This document shows positions 19,471 to 30,311 of a stretch of 64,000 nt of DNA, piece after piece. The position numbers were made by a program, and so were the translations under genes. Each line of letters starts with the position of its first letter. Within the stretch, counting starts at the first letter, position 1. The stretch is taken from NCBI GenBank assembly GCA_003313425.1, contig NHZP01000005.1:1798001-1862000 (forward strand). Direction: 5' to 3'. Source of the stretch: Pseudopyrenochaeta lycopersici. Its lineage: Eukaryota > Ascomycota > Dothideomycetes > Pleosporales > Pseudopyrenochaetaceae. The notes below the pieces were generated by a model, which made no database searches, had not been told where the DNA came from, and saw only the letters and a list, made by a program, of their open reading frames with translations.

Positions 19471-22455
19471 CAGCGTGGACAATGAGCGAGCGGCTTGCCA
19501 AGCCGCTCGCGATTGATTGTATTACATAATAATTAATCGCAATCAATCGCAGAGGCAGATTTTCATCAAGCAATCAATCGCAAACAGGTATTTCGAATCA
19601 AGCGCTTGCGATTAATTGATAAGGCCACTCTGAACGGGGCCCGTTGGGAAAGGGCTGCCATAGGGATGGCGTTGAGCTTTAAAGTTGCTAAGTAACTTTT
19701 GGAGGGCTTGCCTGTTCGGGTTTACTAATATCTGATGTTTACAGTCGCGTCCCTGGGGAGTGTACGACCTCTCTGCATCAAAGCCTCAACACCATGGCCA
19801 CAAACCCGTTTACGATCGCATCTAGATGTAGTCAGAGGCTTGCCCAACCTAACCTACAGCTTGCAGAGTCTGTAGAGCCTGTAGAGCCTGCAGAACCTAC
19901 AGAGTTTACGGAGCCTCCCAACACATCTTCTAGTACTGCGACATATTCGCCCGATCCTCAATTAGATAGTCCGCAGTCTAGTACCGCACTAGCATCACCT
20001 TCTACCCGATTGTCAACACCTTCTACACCCCCTATTAGCTATATACAGGGCTGCAACTTTAATATAAACTAGAAGGAGCTTCGGCACGATCATAAATCTC
20101 TCAAAAACCCTTGATATCGTCCCCGGCACAAGCGCTTTATTAAAACTAGCTTCCTTCCGTCACTAATCTATTGACACAGCGCAGATGTTATTAATAAGGA
20201 CTGTAAGCGTTGGTGGGTTTGCCAGAGGTGTCACCTGGCTAAGAGGTACTCAGAAGGTGTATACCCTGCAGAGAGCACTACGGGAGCTATCCAGCACCTT
20301 CGGGCTTTCCACCACATCGCCGTTAATAGGGACGGCTAAGATGAGACTATTTAAGGGCCCCTTCTACGGTCTCCATATATCGCTCGAGGATCTAACACTA
20401 ATCCCCCTCCCCTAACAGTTGCTACCACCGATTCGAGTGCCACCAGCTCACACATCCCCTTTAGTCACGATAAGTACAAGGACTTCTACCTTAACTAGAT
20501 TATACACGACAATATAACCTTCCGACAGGCCTCAAGCCCTTTTCTTAGGCGAATTGCAACAGCCCCAGAGCTCCTTACCCAACTCCTATCAAACTATAAG
20601 CGATTAGGTGGTAAAATTGCATCAAGAGTAGAAAGGGCATATTAAGTCTCTCCTTCATCAATCTGTATCTAAAATCAACATTAGCTGCGACCTTTAGACG
20701 GGCAACAATAGACAGAGCTATCTGGGTATCGTTGCTCACTGGATTGCGCCGGATGGTGGCCTCAAAACTGCCTTAATTGCTCTCTCTCGACTACTCGGTG
20801 CACACTCCGGCGAAAACCAAGCTGTCAAAGTATTTGAGGCCCTCGATTAATACCACATTACGGATAATACTGGGTGTTTTATGATAGACAACGCACACGA
20901 CAACGACAAACTAATAGACAATCTGGCCCAGAAGTTGCCTGATTTCGACCCGAAGGCGCGCCGACTTCGATGTGCTGGTTACATTATCAACCTTATCATT
21001 AAGGCTGCCCTATTCGGCAAAGGCGTCAGCAAACTACAGAGGGCGCTGGCCGGTGCATCAGACGAGGAGACCTTTAAGCTTTGGAATAAGACCGGGGTAA
21101 TTGGCAAAGCAAAGAACCTCACCGTCTATATTAATTAAACAGATCAACGGCGATCTGCATTCAAGGCCTACCAATCCATAGGCGCCTCAGAGGACGATCC
21201 CGTATTTCATCTGGAGCTGCTTGCAGACGGAGGAGTAAAGTGGAATGCTGTGTATAAGATGATCAGGCGAATTCTTTACCTCCGGAACGCGATCAAGCTC
21301 TATCAAACGCGCTGGGTACTCCCACCTGACAAAGGCGCGTACGACCTCTCAAAGGACTTCCTTACCGCCGAGGACTTTGAGCTCTTATCTCACTATAAGG
21401 CCCTATTGAAACCTTTTCAGCGTCTCACAATTCAGCTCTAAGGCAACGCGGATAAGCTAGGCTTCGAGGGCTCATATGGCGCTGTCTGGGAGGTGTTGAA
21501 AAGCATGAACTTTATGTTCACCCGACTGCAGAAGGTTCAGAACGAGATAGATGCGGATGATAATGCGTACCCTCCATCCTTTGTTGCCGGCGTTCAGTGG
21601 GCGTATTTAAAGCTAATTAAATACTTCCGTCTTACGGACGAGACACCGATCTATCGCGCCGCGATCGTCCTCTACCTAGCATACAAGTTCAATTACTTCG
21701 AGGATCAGTGGGTCAAGAACCGGTCCTGGGTTACGCAATGCAAGGCAGCCGTGAAGGCCCTCTATGAACAATACGAGGATAAATACGGTGCGGTATCCGA
21801 GGATCAGGACGATGTCTCTCCACCTCCCAGGGCCAGGCTGCTTTATGAGGGAAGGAGACGCGACTCAGATTCATCTTCTTCTAGGGAGGATGGCTTCCTC
21901 TACCACGGAACCCTCTCAGCCGCCCACCGGGCTAGGAAGAAGAGGAGGATTGCCTCAGAGCTTAATCGGTATACTGAGTTCTCACCAACACGGGAGGAGG
22001 AGCAGATTGTCAGCCCTCTAGCTTGGTGGCAGGGCCAGAAGTTGAATTACCCGATCCTTTATCGTATGGCTGTAGATATATTCTCAATACCCGCGATGAG
22101 CTCAGAGATCGAGAGGAAGTTCAGCTTAGCTGACGATACTATCACGGATGATAGGAACCGTCTAGCGGACGAGACAATAGAGGCGATAGAGCTGCAGAAG
22201 GACTGGCTGCACAAAAGACTTGTAGGGGACTTCTCAGGGATGTCAACGGCATGGGCGTCGGCGGATATATAGCTGGCTGAGTAGAGAGCTTCACGGGCTC
22301 CCGAATAGGGAGTTCGACGTCTGCTTGACAAGCGCTCGTCAAGTCGTCAATCAATCGGACCTTTCGCTTCAATCAATCAAGCACTAGCACTAAATTCTGT
22401 CAATCAATCGCAAACAGGTCCCCCGCTCGCGATTGATTGCTCATTGTCCACGCTG
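19471..22455 (+). mobile_element. hAT transposon 4, copy A (decayed)
   Basis: 2985 bp with inverted ends starting CAGCGTGGACAATGAGC at both termini. The left end continues into a hairpin (GCGAGCGGCTT…AAGCCGCTCGC), and both subterminal regions hold repeated CAATCAATCGC motifs. An almost identical copy of 2984 bp lies inverted at 50237-53220. The flanking octamers GTAAGGCC and TTTAGGTG do not match, so there is no target duplication. The right end abuts a broken Tc1/mariner transposase. Confidence 0.92.
19794..22272 (+). pseudogene. hAT transposase 4, copy A, multiple nonsense mutations
   Basis: The gene starts at ATG 19794 with a proline/glutamate/threonine-rich N-terminus (VEPVEPAEPTE) and ends at TAG 22270-22272. 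The longest surviving pieces are 20881-21138 (KARRLRCAGYIINLIIKAALFG) and 21493-22272. The latter carries the C-terminal hAT dimerisation region (WWQGQKLNYPILYRMAVDIFSIPAMSSEIERKF). Several breaks are TAG where a tryptophan codon is expected. At about 20698 the inverted copy B still reads TTTGGACGG where this copy reads TTTAGACGG, so the change in A is a G-to-A transition. Another stop (TAA, about 21136) corresponds to CGA in copy B. All this fits RIP-type decay. Confidence 0.88.
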
Positions 22456-22608
22456 TTTAGGTGTGACGCGAAATTCTTCTGCTAACTCCTTCGCGCCATA
22501 CCCTGCTTCCGACTTCGCGATAATTCTTGTGCGTTTATTCGGGGTTAATCAGGTGGTTGTTCTTGCATTGCCACTTATTTCCTGGCTAAATTGACGGCGT
22601 TGTGGCAT
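22456..22608 (-). pseudogene. Tc1/mariner transposase, N-terminal fragment
   Basis: Reading from ATG 22608 toward the hAT end, about 51 codons survive. They include a helix-turn-helix-like segment (NKRTRIIAKSEAGYGAKELAEEF) typical of the first DNA-binding domain of Tc1/mariner transposases. A TGA lies at codon 20, probably from CGA by a C-to-T change. The frame is cut exactly at the hAT 4 copy A terminus at 22455. Confidence 0.65.
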
Positions 22609-22651
22609 TTTAGTAGTGGTTTGAAAATTTGGTGTTGATGAGGGACGCTTT

Positions 22652-22814
22652 TGTTGGACTTATAGGCTCTTCGGCACGATGAGGAAAGGAGACTATCGAC
22701 ATGATAGGTATTGTCTTCATTATTGTCCGAGGTGTATCCATCACGTCTAGTCGGTTGAGTGCTACATATAAAGATGGCGCTAGCAGGGGTCTGTCTGTTT
22801 ATGTAATCCCAACA
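22652..22814 (+). mobile_element. Solo LTR, TGTTGG family, copy 1
   Basis: 163 bp, beginning TGTTGGACTTATAGG and ending ATCCCAACA (inverted TGTTGG/CCAACA ends). It is flanked by the 5-bp duplication GCTTT at 22647-22651 and 22815-22819. No internal retrotransposon sequence is present, so it is a recombination product or a very short element. By eye it is identical to the copy at 53797-53959, which has a different duplication. Confidence 0.93.
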
Positions 22815-22819
22815 GCTTT

Positions 22820-23840
22820 GACGCGTCGCTTCGCGAACCGAACTTTTGTCCCGTGACTGTAGGTTTAAAAAGTGAGCCTTTTTGTAAGGCAGTTAACACG
22901 CACAGTTAGGACGGTCTGGTTAAGAGTAACTCTATTTAAAATAAATGGACAGAATAGCAGATACCTCTCACCTTCGGGAGAGAGGTGCTGCCTAAATACA
23001 TGAGCTAGATCAGGCTAGTCCCGATCTAGCTATCCAGCTAGATGAAAGGTAACAGGTAACAATTACCTTTCACCTGCGTCTAGTAACTTGGAAGGATCGT
23101 TACCTTTCACTTGCGTCTAGTAACTCTGGAAGGATTGAACCCTGACAGTTCCAAGCAATTTATGCGCAAACTTCAGTAAGAGATAACGAGATGTAGTGCG
23201 CAATATTTGCGCAATGCTACGCATCTGCTATCCATCTCAGTCTACTGTCTTAGCAGCGCTTAACCTTGGCTGTAGCAGTAATCTTTCAGCAAAGATTCCT
23301 GCTAAAACAAGCCAAGGTTATAAAATACTTGCCAATTAACTGGTAGATATACCAAAACAATACCTTCTTTCAAACTGCAAGCAGCTTTGGATAGGATAGG
23401 ATAACCAGGCTATACCTAAGAGCCAACACGAGCAACAAACAAATGGCTGGCTGTTAACACGCAGTCTATCTAGAGTGGCATGGGGGGTATGCCAAGGCTA
23501 CAGCGGACATGGTAGTCACGACTGTAGTATTCTTATTCCGCTTAGGAAAGGCGCTGAAAGTAAATTCCAGCTTGAGCTCCCTAAAGTAGGTAATCACTAC
23601 CCCGTAGGAAAAATGTGGAAAAGGTTTTAGATAGAATAGGATTTTTTATATAAGTTCCAGGAACTCAACTTCTTCTAGAGCACAGACTAAAGAACTTGAT
23701 TATAATTGGCTGAGTGCCGAGCACTGTCAAGAACCTTGCTTAGCGAGGTGTCGAGAATCCGGGCACCGAAATACCCCGGGGGATAGGGATATTGGCGCTG
23801 ACCTTAAGATGAACGCCTCTCCCCGCTAGCAGAACCATTC
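22820..23840. other. Non-coding stretch, possible gypsy-type LTR relic
   Basis: No gene is supported. It contains a tandem duplication (23063-23137). From about 23451 it starts TGTTAACACGC, passes a TATA-like TTTTTTATATAAG (23642-23654) and reaches TTGGCGCTGACC near 23785, which resembles a tRNA primer-binding site. This could be a gypsy-type LTR with its primer site, but I found no second LTR or target duplication. Confidence 0.3.
23063..23137 (+). repeat. 37-bp tandem duplication
   Basis: TTACCTTTCACCTGCGTCTA… (23063-23099) is followed directly by a near copy (23100-23137) with two substitutions and one extra base. Function unknown. Confidence 0.85.
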
Positions 23841-24806
23841 CTAGCGACTTACTTCATCACACTCGTTCGCTCCTTTTAAACCTTCTTTGTACCATGACCT
23901 CGCTAAACTAACTAACATGTCCTGATATGGCATTAGATCCATTGCGATTTCACCCGGATTTACATTTGTGTCTTTGATTTGTTCCCGCAGTTTCTGCTCA
24001 TCAAATATTCCCTGTGGCTTCAATCTCCAGTTCGTTGGTATTTGATCACCGAGTTTGAATTCGTTGGGCGAATAGCCAAACGACCTCATGTGTTCATCGT
24101 AGAATTTAAAGTCGTTCGGAATGCCATTACAACGCATCTCGATAAGAGACCATGCCGTGTTTAGGAAGAACCAGATATCTCCAAGATGAATTCCAAAATT
24201 GGACACCACCATGAAAATGGCCATATTAGGGTAGTTCCGACAGAATTGAAATACGCGAACAATATCCTCGTCCGTAAGGTCTAAGCCGATCGAGGCCTCC
24301 CCGTTCTCCGGATCAAATGGCTCTCCTGGGGAAGAATGGACATAGATATCCCGAAGCCGTGCAATCCATTTTGGGTGTGACTTTTCAATGAAGACCCGTA
24401 AGAGTGCTAGGCCCTCCACTTCTCGCGGTATTGAACTTGGTGCAGTAGCCGTCTTATGAAGTTCCGATTGCTGTTCTTGCATTGTCTCCGCCGGTTGGGT
24501 GCTAAATTGTAGGGCATTGTGTTTCACCTCCAGTCCAGCAGTCTCACTATGTATTTGCCAACAAACTAATTTAATTTGGTTGAACTCCGTGGGCTCAATC
24601 TCCGAACCAGAAAAGCTGAGTTTGGAACAACCCTTCTTCGAGCTGATCCGAAGGTAGTGTAAGGGCTCGCGGTGTTCGAGAACATATTTGTACACCTGAT
24701 TGCGGATTTCGCGAGGGAGATCAAGGAAGGCTGGGGCACTAAGTAGTCGTTAAGTGAGCGTGCTCCAATCGATGATAGGAAAAGGGTGTTACCGTGAAGT
24801 GGACAT
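23841..24806 (-). CDS. Fungal hypothetical protein with LPREIRNQVY motif
   Basis: Two exons. Exon 1 is only 14 nt (24806-24793, MSTSR). The intron is 54 nt (24739-24792, GTAACA…CTTAG) and exon 2 is 24738-23841. The joined length is 912 nt, 303 residues. The splice restores the N-terminus APAFLDLPREIRNQVYKYVLE, which resembles the F-box-like/2EXR-type start of a large family of proteins common in Dothideomycetes and related fungi. A second family-like stretch follows (LVCWQIHSETAGLEVKHN). The rest is soluble and acidic with no membrane segment. No biochemical role is known to me. The frame is intact and the phase matches, so I take this as a real host gene. The start rests on the only in-frame ATG reached through a consensus intron. 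Confidence 0.8.
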
Positions 24807-24930
24807 TGTGGGCGAAGGAAGGGTGGTTGCTACATGGCGTAGCTGCAATGAGGGAAATATTTAAAAGTTGAATCCCTCGCTTACGGTATGACATGTGATT
24901 GCAGCAAGCCACCGTTGCCGGTGCAGACAA

Positions 24931-26820
24931 CGGGGGGTGCGCCAGCGCGGGGTTCGGAGCTCGCGACGGTCAAATTGAAAATAGCCCGAAACAGTTGAGA
25001 ATTTTTTATTGAAAATGGTGCAGTCGTGTTTGTAACAAAATACTACAATAATATTGGCCAGACAGGCAAGGATAAGGTTATCCACAAGTGTATACCGCGT
25101 GAAGTAGGGGAGCTAGCGGCATATTATTTGTGGTTTAGCCGGCCGTCATGGCGGCCGATAAATGCAGCGGTGCGTGGTAGGGCAGAGGGGGAGAGTCCCT
25201 TGGAGATATTTCACAAGTCTAGTACTCGGCTTGCTAGAGTGAGAGCAGGAAGGCCAGCGTCGCCGTAATCTTCTTGCGAGTGTTGATTTTTGATGTTCCT
25301 GGCAAGATGCTGAGGTGCGACAGCGTAAGCACATGGCTTGCATGTACAGTAAGAACTTGCAATTTGGAACAGAGAATGTGCTCTTGGTTAGGACATGAAA
25401 ACATCACTCGTATGGACCGAGTGTTTTAAACGGCGTGGATGAGTCGCAAGCACGCCGATATGATGCGGGAACGACTTGGAAATTATATTCAAGGCTTTCT
25501 AGTCCAGCAAATCACAACTCGCGGACCAATCCACCACAAGCACGACGGGCAAAACCGAGAGAACTATGGTGCTGGTTTTACACAAGACGACATTGATTTA
25601 TCTTCAGCTTGCGACACAGGTAGAGCGGCAGTAAGTGTGATAGGTATGCCAATCTCCTCCCACGCCGGTTCTGCCAAATTGAGGAGAGCGCCACCTGATA
25701 GACTTCAAATACTCTCCCATCGCGTAGTAGATGTAATTGTGCAGAATTTCCTGCGTTTCTGCCAAGTCGCTCAACTTGTGCAGATGTGCCGACTCAATAG
25801 GCTCCATTCGATGATCTACTTCGCCCTTGACTGGATCCACCTCGCCAATGGAGCCAGAGGTCGGATGAGATCTCGGTGGTGCGGGAGGTATGGTATGTTT
25901 CGAGCTGCATCGGGTCGCGGTTAGGGTACGCATACGAGTAGAAATAGTGTCTGTTGTTAACGATGAGAGCGCCAACACTAAAATTGTAATGGATTAGCCA
26001 GAGCATTTGTAAACAAGAGGAAGTACAACACACCACTCCGCAATGTCAACTTCCTTGGGTGTGAATAGCATCATTAGTGGTGGATTGCGTGTCCTCGCTT
26101 CTGTGGCGGTAATGTATCCGATACAGCTATCGAGCTGCGGTCGCAAACGAATACCCTACAACTGAGGGACCGTGGACTATGGCGGTAAGGGAAGATGATC
26201 CTTGACCAAATTGACTTGGTCAATCCTAGAGAGTCAAGCTTGGCAAACCGCCAGCGAGGGCTTCGCCACAGCAGAGAACATGCCGCTCCATCATCCTGCG
26301 CCCTTTGCTTTTTCTCCATCGCTACTGACCTCTGCACATCGCTGACTGCTTTTGGATGTGGCGATACCGCCTCCTCACGAGGTGCCCTAAGTATCTTCAC
26401 TAATTGCGCAAGCGCATGGCCAGCCACTTCATGCGCATCCTGACAGATTCCTCCTGCATTGGCGACGGATACGGGGTGTAGACATCGCGCTGGCTTCCTC
26501 CGAAAGATGCTGGGCTCGAGGCGGCGCAGGTTCCCTTCCGTGAGAAGCAGGCGAGGAAGAGAGCGGTGGTGCGGGAGAAGCACGAGAGCAGCGCTCAGCG
26601 CAATGCTGGCAACACGCAGGAGGTGGGATGCGCTTCGTGGAGAGTAGCGAGGTTGGGGGATTAAGCGTATGGCGACTCGAGGTATTGTTCATCGGAACGA
26701 ACATGTATATGATCGTGAGGCTGTGAAGGTGTGTTTGGTGCGATAATGACCATTGTTGACAGCTGCACAGAGCTGAAAACAAGAACCCTAGGTTTCTTGG
26801 CGATGGCAATAGCTTTGAGC
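24931..26820. other. Long stretch without a recognisable gene
   Basis: Several frames of 80-170 codons exist on both strands (for example 25439-25924 plus, 25604-25978 minus, 26074-26583 minus). They overlap each other and none shows a known domain. The minus frame at 25604-25978 has protein-like composition (SAHLHKLSDLAETQEIL) and could be an exon of a decayed gene. Nothing here can be called with confidence. Confidence 0.35.
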
Positions 26821-27070
26821 TATTAGTATGAGTACCCTAATAATGTGGCACATGCGATGCAATCCTCAATAGACTTGCAATTATCTCTATTTTTGAGTTG
26901 TGACCGTTGTCTCCCTCTTCTACAGAGCACAACCTAGTCTTTATATCTGCGGTCTCAACTTCAGCTCTTCGGACTGGCCGACGGTCAATCCGATATTCTC
27001 GGTCTCACCGAAAGTCTATTATTTCGGTTTCTCCAATCAGATATCACCGTACTTTCTAGACCTGTCAACA
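26821..27070 (-). mobile_element. Solo LTR, TGTTGACAG family, copy 1
   Basis: 250 bp flanked by the 5-bp duplication TGAGC (26816-26820 and 27071-27075). Read on the minus strand it begins TGTTGACAG and contains a TATAAAG box, as an LTR promoter would. A second copy with its own duplication lies at 32609-32851. The 3' end (…ACTAATA) does not mirror the 5' end, so the LTR assignment rests on size, the 5-bp duplication and the TATA box. Confidence 0.82.
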
Positions 27071-27286
27071 TGAGCCACATCAGAGATAAGAAAGGAGATC
27101 ATTGACTTGGAGCAATTCACAGCTCTGGGAGTAAGACTGTCATTACAGTTACATGCACTTATAATTTCCGCTCTAGCTTCAGTTAGCTTCTTGATTGACC
27201 TGTGCCACAAGCGGCTGTGCTGAGTCTGTGCGGCTGTTGCCTGACTACATTCTAAATGTAGTTCTAATCATCTTCTCCTTGTAGGT

Positions 27287-27529
27287 AAAGGTAACGTCTA
27301 CAGGATAGCGACACGGGGCTTACTTGAACGGGTCGACGGTTTACAGACACTCGCCGAACGAAACAGGAAGAATGGATACTATGACGCCGCCCGGAACGCG
27401 ATGCGTCAAGCACAAAGCATCTGGACGCCAGCACTCGGCATTGCCCGGCCTGACTTCTCGAACGGGGGCTGGCGTGATTTGGGCATCGCTCAGATGGAAC
27501 AAATGACTGCTCTGGCAGTGGTCATGTGA
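27287..27529 (+). pseudogene. Possible orphan exon
   Basis: An open frame of 80 codons to TGA 27527-27529, preceded by an acceptor-like CTTCTCCTTGTAG at about 27272-27284. The composition is protein-like (LQTLAERNRKNGYYDAA; SIWTPALGIARPDF) but I recognise no family, and no upstream exon could be joined because the solo LTR sits just 5'. It may be the 3' end of a gene cut by the insertion, or a chance frame. Confidence 0.3.
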
Positions 27530-27969
27530 CGTTGTCTACGTGACTATTTAGCGTCATTACTTAGTCTTAGGCCCAGCTTGATTAATGAGACAACTCTTAC
27601 ACCCCCAAAAGTTTTGACACCGCTCGCCCACCAAGAGTGGGCATTTCGTTCGGCCTTCATCGCCCATCTTGACACAAATAGCTTCCATCCATTGGCCACA
27701 CTGATCACAGCCTGGGTCAAGTATAAGGATATCAGACACCGGCTCAAGTTCAAATACTCGGGAGCTCCTAACAGGTACAACGACGGTGAAAATCTCGCCT
27801 GATCTTAGACACTGCTTTCCCTTAACAAAACAATATCGTGAGGGACTGAATATCGACTTCAGATGCATGCCGAAATTGAAGGCTTATAATGATGGACGTG
27901 TACGGATAATATGCACGGGCTCCCAAGTTATTAAAGTTTCCTAATCAAATTTACTAGCTAAACTTGACT
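27530..27969. other. Spacer with a shared transposon-end-like motif
   Basis: No gene is assigned. AACTCTTACACCCCCAAAAG at 27592 is closely similar to 12141-12160 just after the LINE tail. Overlapping minus-strand frames (27544-27868) show no known domain. Confidence 0.35.
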
Positions 27970-28705
27970 TTATTGAATTGGCTTGGCATAAAGTCGGATA
28001 TTAATTGTTTCACCCATACCAGGAGATTCGTTCCACCTCTCGGCTGCTCCCTTCGCGCCTTCCGCTCCTTTCCTCAAATCTGCTACGATTTGGTCTCGTA
28101 GACTTATCACCCCCTCATAGCCATACGGCGCTAAGGGTCGGATGTGTACCGGGTTACAGCATCCAGTAAAGATATAGAACTCAGTCTCCCTGCAATCGCG
28201 CTCAGCCCACTTTCTGTGCGAGTCGAAGCAAAAGGGTTCGCAGTATTCATTGATCTTTATCAAAAAGGGCGCTGGATATCCGTCGTCGGCTGGCTTCGCT
28301 TCTCTCTTCCAGGTTTTCCAGGAAGTTATTGCTAGGTTTTTGTCCTTCTCGATCACGGAACCATTCTTGAATCTTTCAATATTTTTGGCGCTGATTAGGC
28401 CTGAATCATTTTGTCCCTCGAAACGAACCCAGTATTGCATCACTTTGGTGTCAACTCCGAACATGCTCGTCTTAACGACAAGCGCGAAGCACTTTGAAAT
28501 AATCTATGCAAACGTCAGTTTGTAAAGCTAGCGCGCGAAACAGGGGCTTTCCTACTCGATTTTCTTCTGTAGCTGGCTCATAATGCTGGGGCTTTTTCCG
28601 ACGAAAAGTTGGGTACAGGCAGGTCCATGCTCGTCCCCATTTCATGTTGGCGTGCGTCACTAGCTTCCCATATGGTATTATTGTCTCGCCTCTGGATAAT
28701 TCCAT
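27970..28705 (-). CDS. Hypothetical protein (two exons)
   Basis: Exon 1 is 28705-28514 (64 codons), the intron is 28471-28513 (43 nt, GTTTGC…GTTAAG) and exon 2 is 28470-27970. They join in frame to 230 residues. The composition is that of a folded soluble protein rich in aromatic residues (KVMQYWVRFEG, SWKTWKREAKP, CEPFCFDSHRKWAERDC). I recognise no domain, and there is no signal peptide or membrane segment. The donor is not a perfect consensus, so the intron is inferred from phase and from the open frames on both sides. If the splice is wrong, exon 2 could still be a protein starting at its own ATG (28464). Confidence 0.5.
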
Positions 28706-29129
28706 TGGTGGATGTCAATTCTTGAGAGTGGTGTAGAAATTCCCGGCTGTATGGGGCATCTTTGCAAATATTTATATTGTTCGAAGGAGTTGCCGCTTTC
28801 CCTTTATCGCGCTAGCTACAGTCCTGCAGCTTGAACCCAGTCGGCGTGAAGCCACAACGAGGAGGCTTGCAGGGTCCTTGACGCCTCTGGGGCTATAGTG
28901 CATACACCTTATCCTCGAGCCTTGATAACCAAGGAGCAACCTTCCGCCCCGCAAGGCTGAAACAGCCACTCTGCATTCGTCTTCACCGGTGACCTCAACC
29001 GGAACCCAATGGACGTGCAATCCCCGCCTAAATTTCTTGTGTAAGAATTAGACAGAAAATTTCAACGCTACGCTGCAGGGTTCCACCAAAGGTTCACTTC
29101 GAATCGCTGCCTAGGTGCGAGGAGCCAGC
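28706..29129. other. Gene-free spacer
   Basis: No coding or repeat signal is recognised. Confidence 0.4.
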
Positions 29130-29631
29130 CTATACGTATGTTCGCCCCAATAACAGCATTCGTCCGGTGGATGAACTAGTGTTCCTATTGGTGCTGTCAG
29201 ATACGAAGAAAGGCTTAGGAGTACTGCATAGGAAAGAGCGATAGCAGGACCGAGAATGATTGCTGTCTACGGAACCTCCGGAAGCCCACAGAGGAAACAA
29301 GGAGACATACTCCTCATCGTTGTCATATTTGCAGTGGCCGAAGAGAGGTCCTGCACCAACAACGTGCGTATCCGTGAGAATTATCCCCTTGCTAGCGTCT
29401 ACGACCAAGCCAGTTGCCTGCGAGCATGATGTTTGTTGAAGCCACACCCTTAATAACACCACCTAATGTTTTCTGCCATTCTGGGATATTGTTCCCGGGG
29501 GCTACGGCCCCACATGCCACCGCCGATGGATTCTCTGTGACACTACCCTGGCTGCCGGTGACGTTCGTCATGGTGGCTGTTCTCAGCCGTGCTGTTATAT
29601 ACAGGTGCGCGCGTATACCACTAGTGCCCAA
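29130..29631 (-). pseudogene. HtrA/Nma111-like serine protease fragment
   Basis: Two overlapping minus-strand frames together resemble the N-terminal part of the fungal nuclear HtrA-type protease Nma111. One frame (29631-29392) reads …IPEWQKTLGGVIKGVAS. The other (29462-29130) reads ATGLVVDASKGIILTDTHVV followed by GAGPLFGHCKYDN, where the histidine of THVV corresponds to the catalytic histidine. The two halves need a frameshift near 29420. The rest of the protease domain (catalytic Asp and Ser, PDZ domains) is missing; after about residue EEYVS the frame no longer looks related. This is a partial, frameshifted copy, not a working enzyme. The identification is from memory of the family motif. 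Confidence 0.65.
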
Positions 29632-30089
29632 TTCATTCTCTTATATCTAGTCTTCCACAATTGAGTCACGTGCAGCTATTTGTTTTCTTGGTTCTCTTTC
29701 AAACTTCCAATCGCCCTGCCGGCGACCCATAAACTGGGCACGGGATCGAGCCGAGCATCATGAATGCGCCGAGGAGGGTTGAGGAGCACATCCGTGCCGA
29801 GCGTTTCCGCCAAGTCTCGATTCTCAGCCATATGCACATACCTAATGTGGGCCGATTCTTGTTCGCATGCAGGTGCAGTCACTTCGAATCCCTGTCCTCA
29901 TGGGTCAAGCTTTGCTGCCTAGTGGCACCTTCACTCAAGACCCTGGTTGGAGGCCTGAGCATGACTGCAGTACCTTCCATAGTTCTCGCCTTTGCGGCGC
30001 ATTCTAAGGTATTTGAGGCAGAACTCCAGTCTAGCAAGCTCAGCCAGGGGTCACCTCGATCCTAAATTCCTAGTTCAAGGGTACATCGT
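29632..30089. other. Gene-free spacer left of hAT 3
   Basis: Only short frames. The target duplication of hAT 3 (AAGAAGAC) begins at 30090. Confidence 0.4.
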
Positions 30090-30311
30090 AAGAAGACCAT
30101 ACATGGGCATCTTGTTCTGTTATTCTGTTGCTTGTTCTGTTATCATGTTAATATTCCTTTTCTTCTGTGATTCTGTTATCATGTTAAGGCCCTCATACTA
30201 ATCTGTTATTCTGTTGTAACAGAATAAACAGGGTAAGAGTTTGCTTTTTATCGCTAAACATCTCACTGAAAATTTTCACATTACAGTAGTTTTCACCTTA
30301 TACCCATTATT

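Noticed and set aside
23451..23795. Full gypsy retrotransposon 5' end
   Set aside because: There are TATA-like and primer-site-like words, but no matching second LTR, no duplication and no gag-pol. Kept only as a low-confidence remark.
26074..26809. Two proline/serine/arginine-rich minus-strand frames as genes
   Set aside because: They overlap in different frames, have biased composition, no domain and no splice-linked continuation.
25604..29882. Possible homology between the frames near 25750 (minus) and 29850 (minus), both with SAH…LAET
   Set aside because: Only short words are shared and the spacing differs. This is not enough to claim a family.
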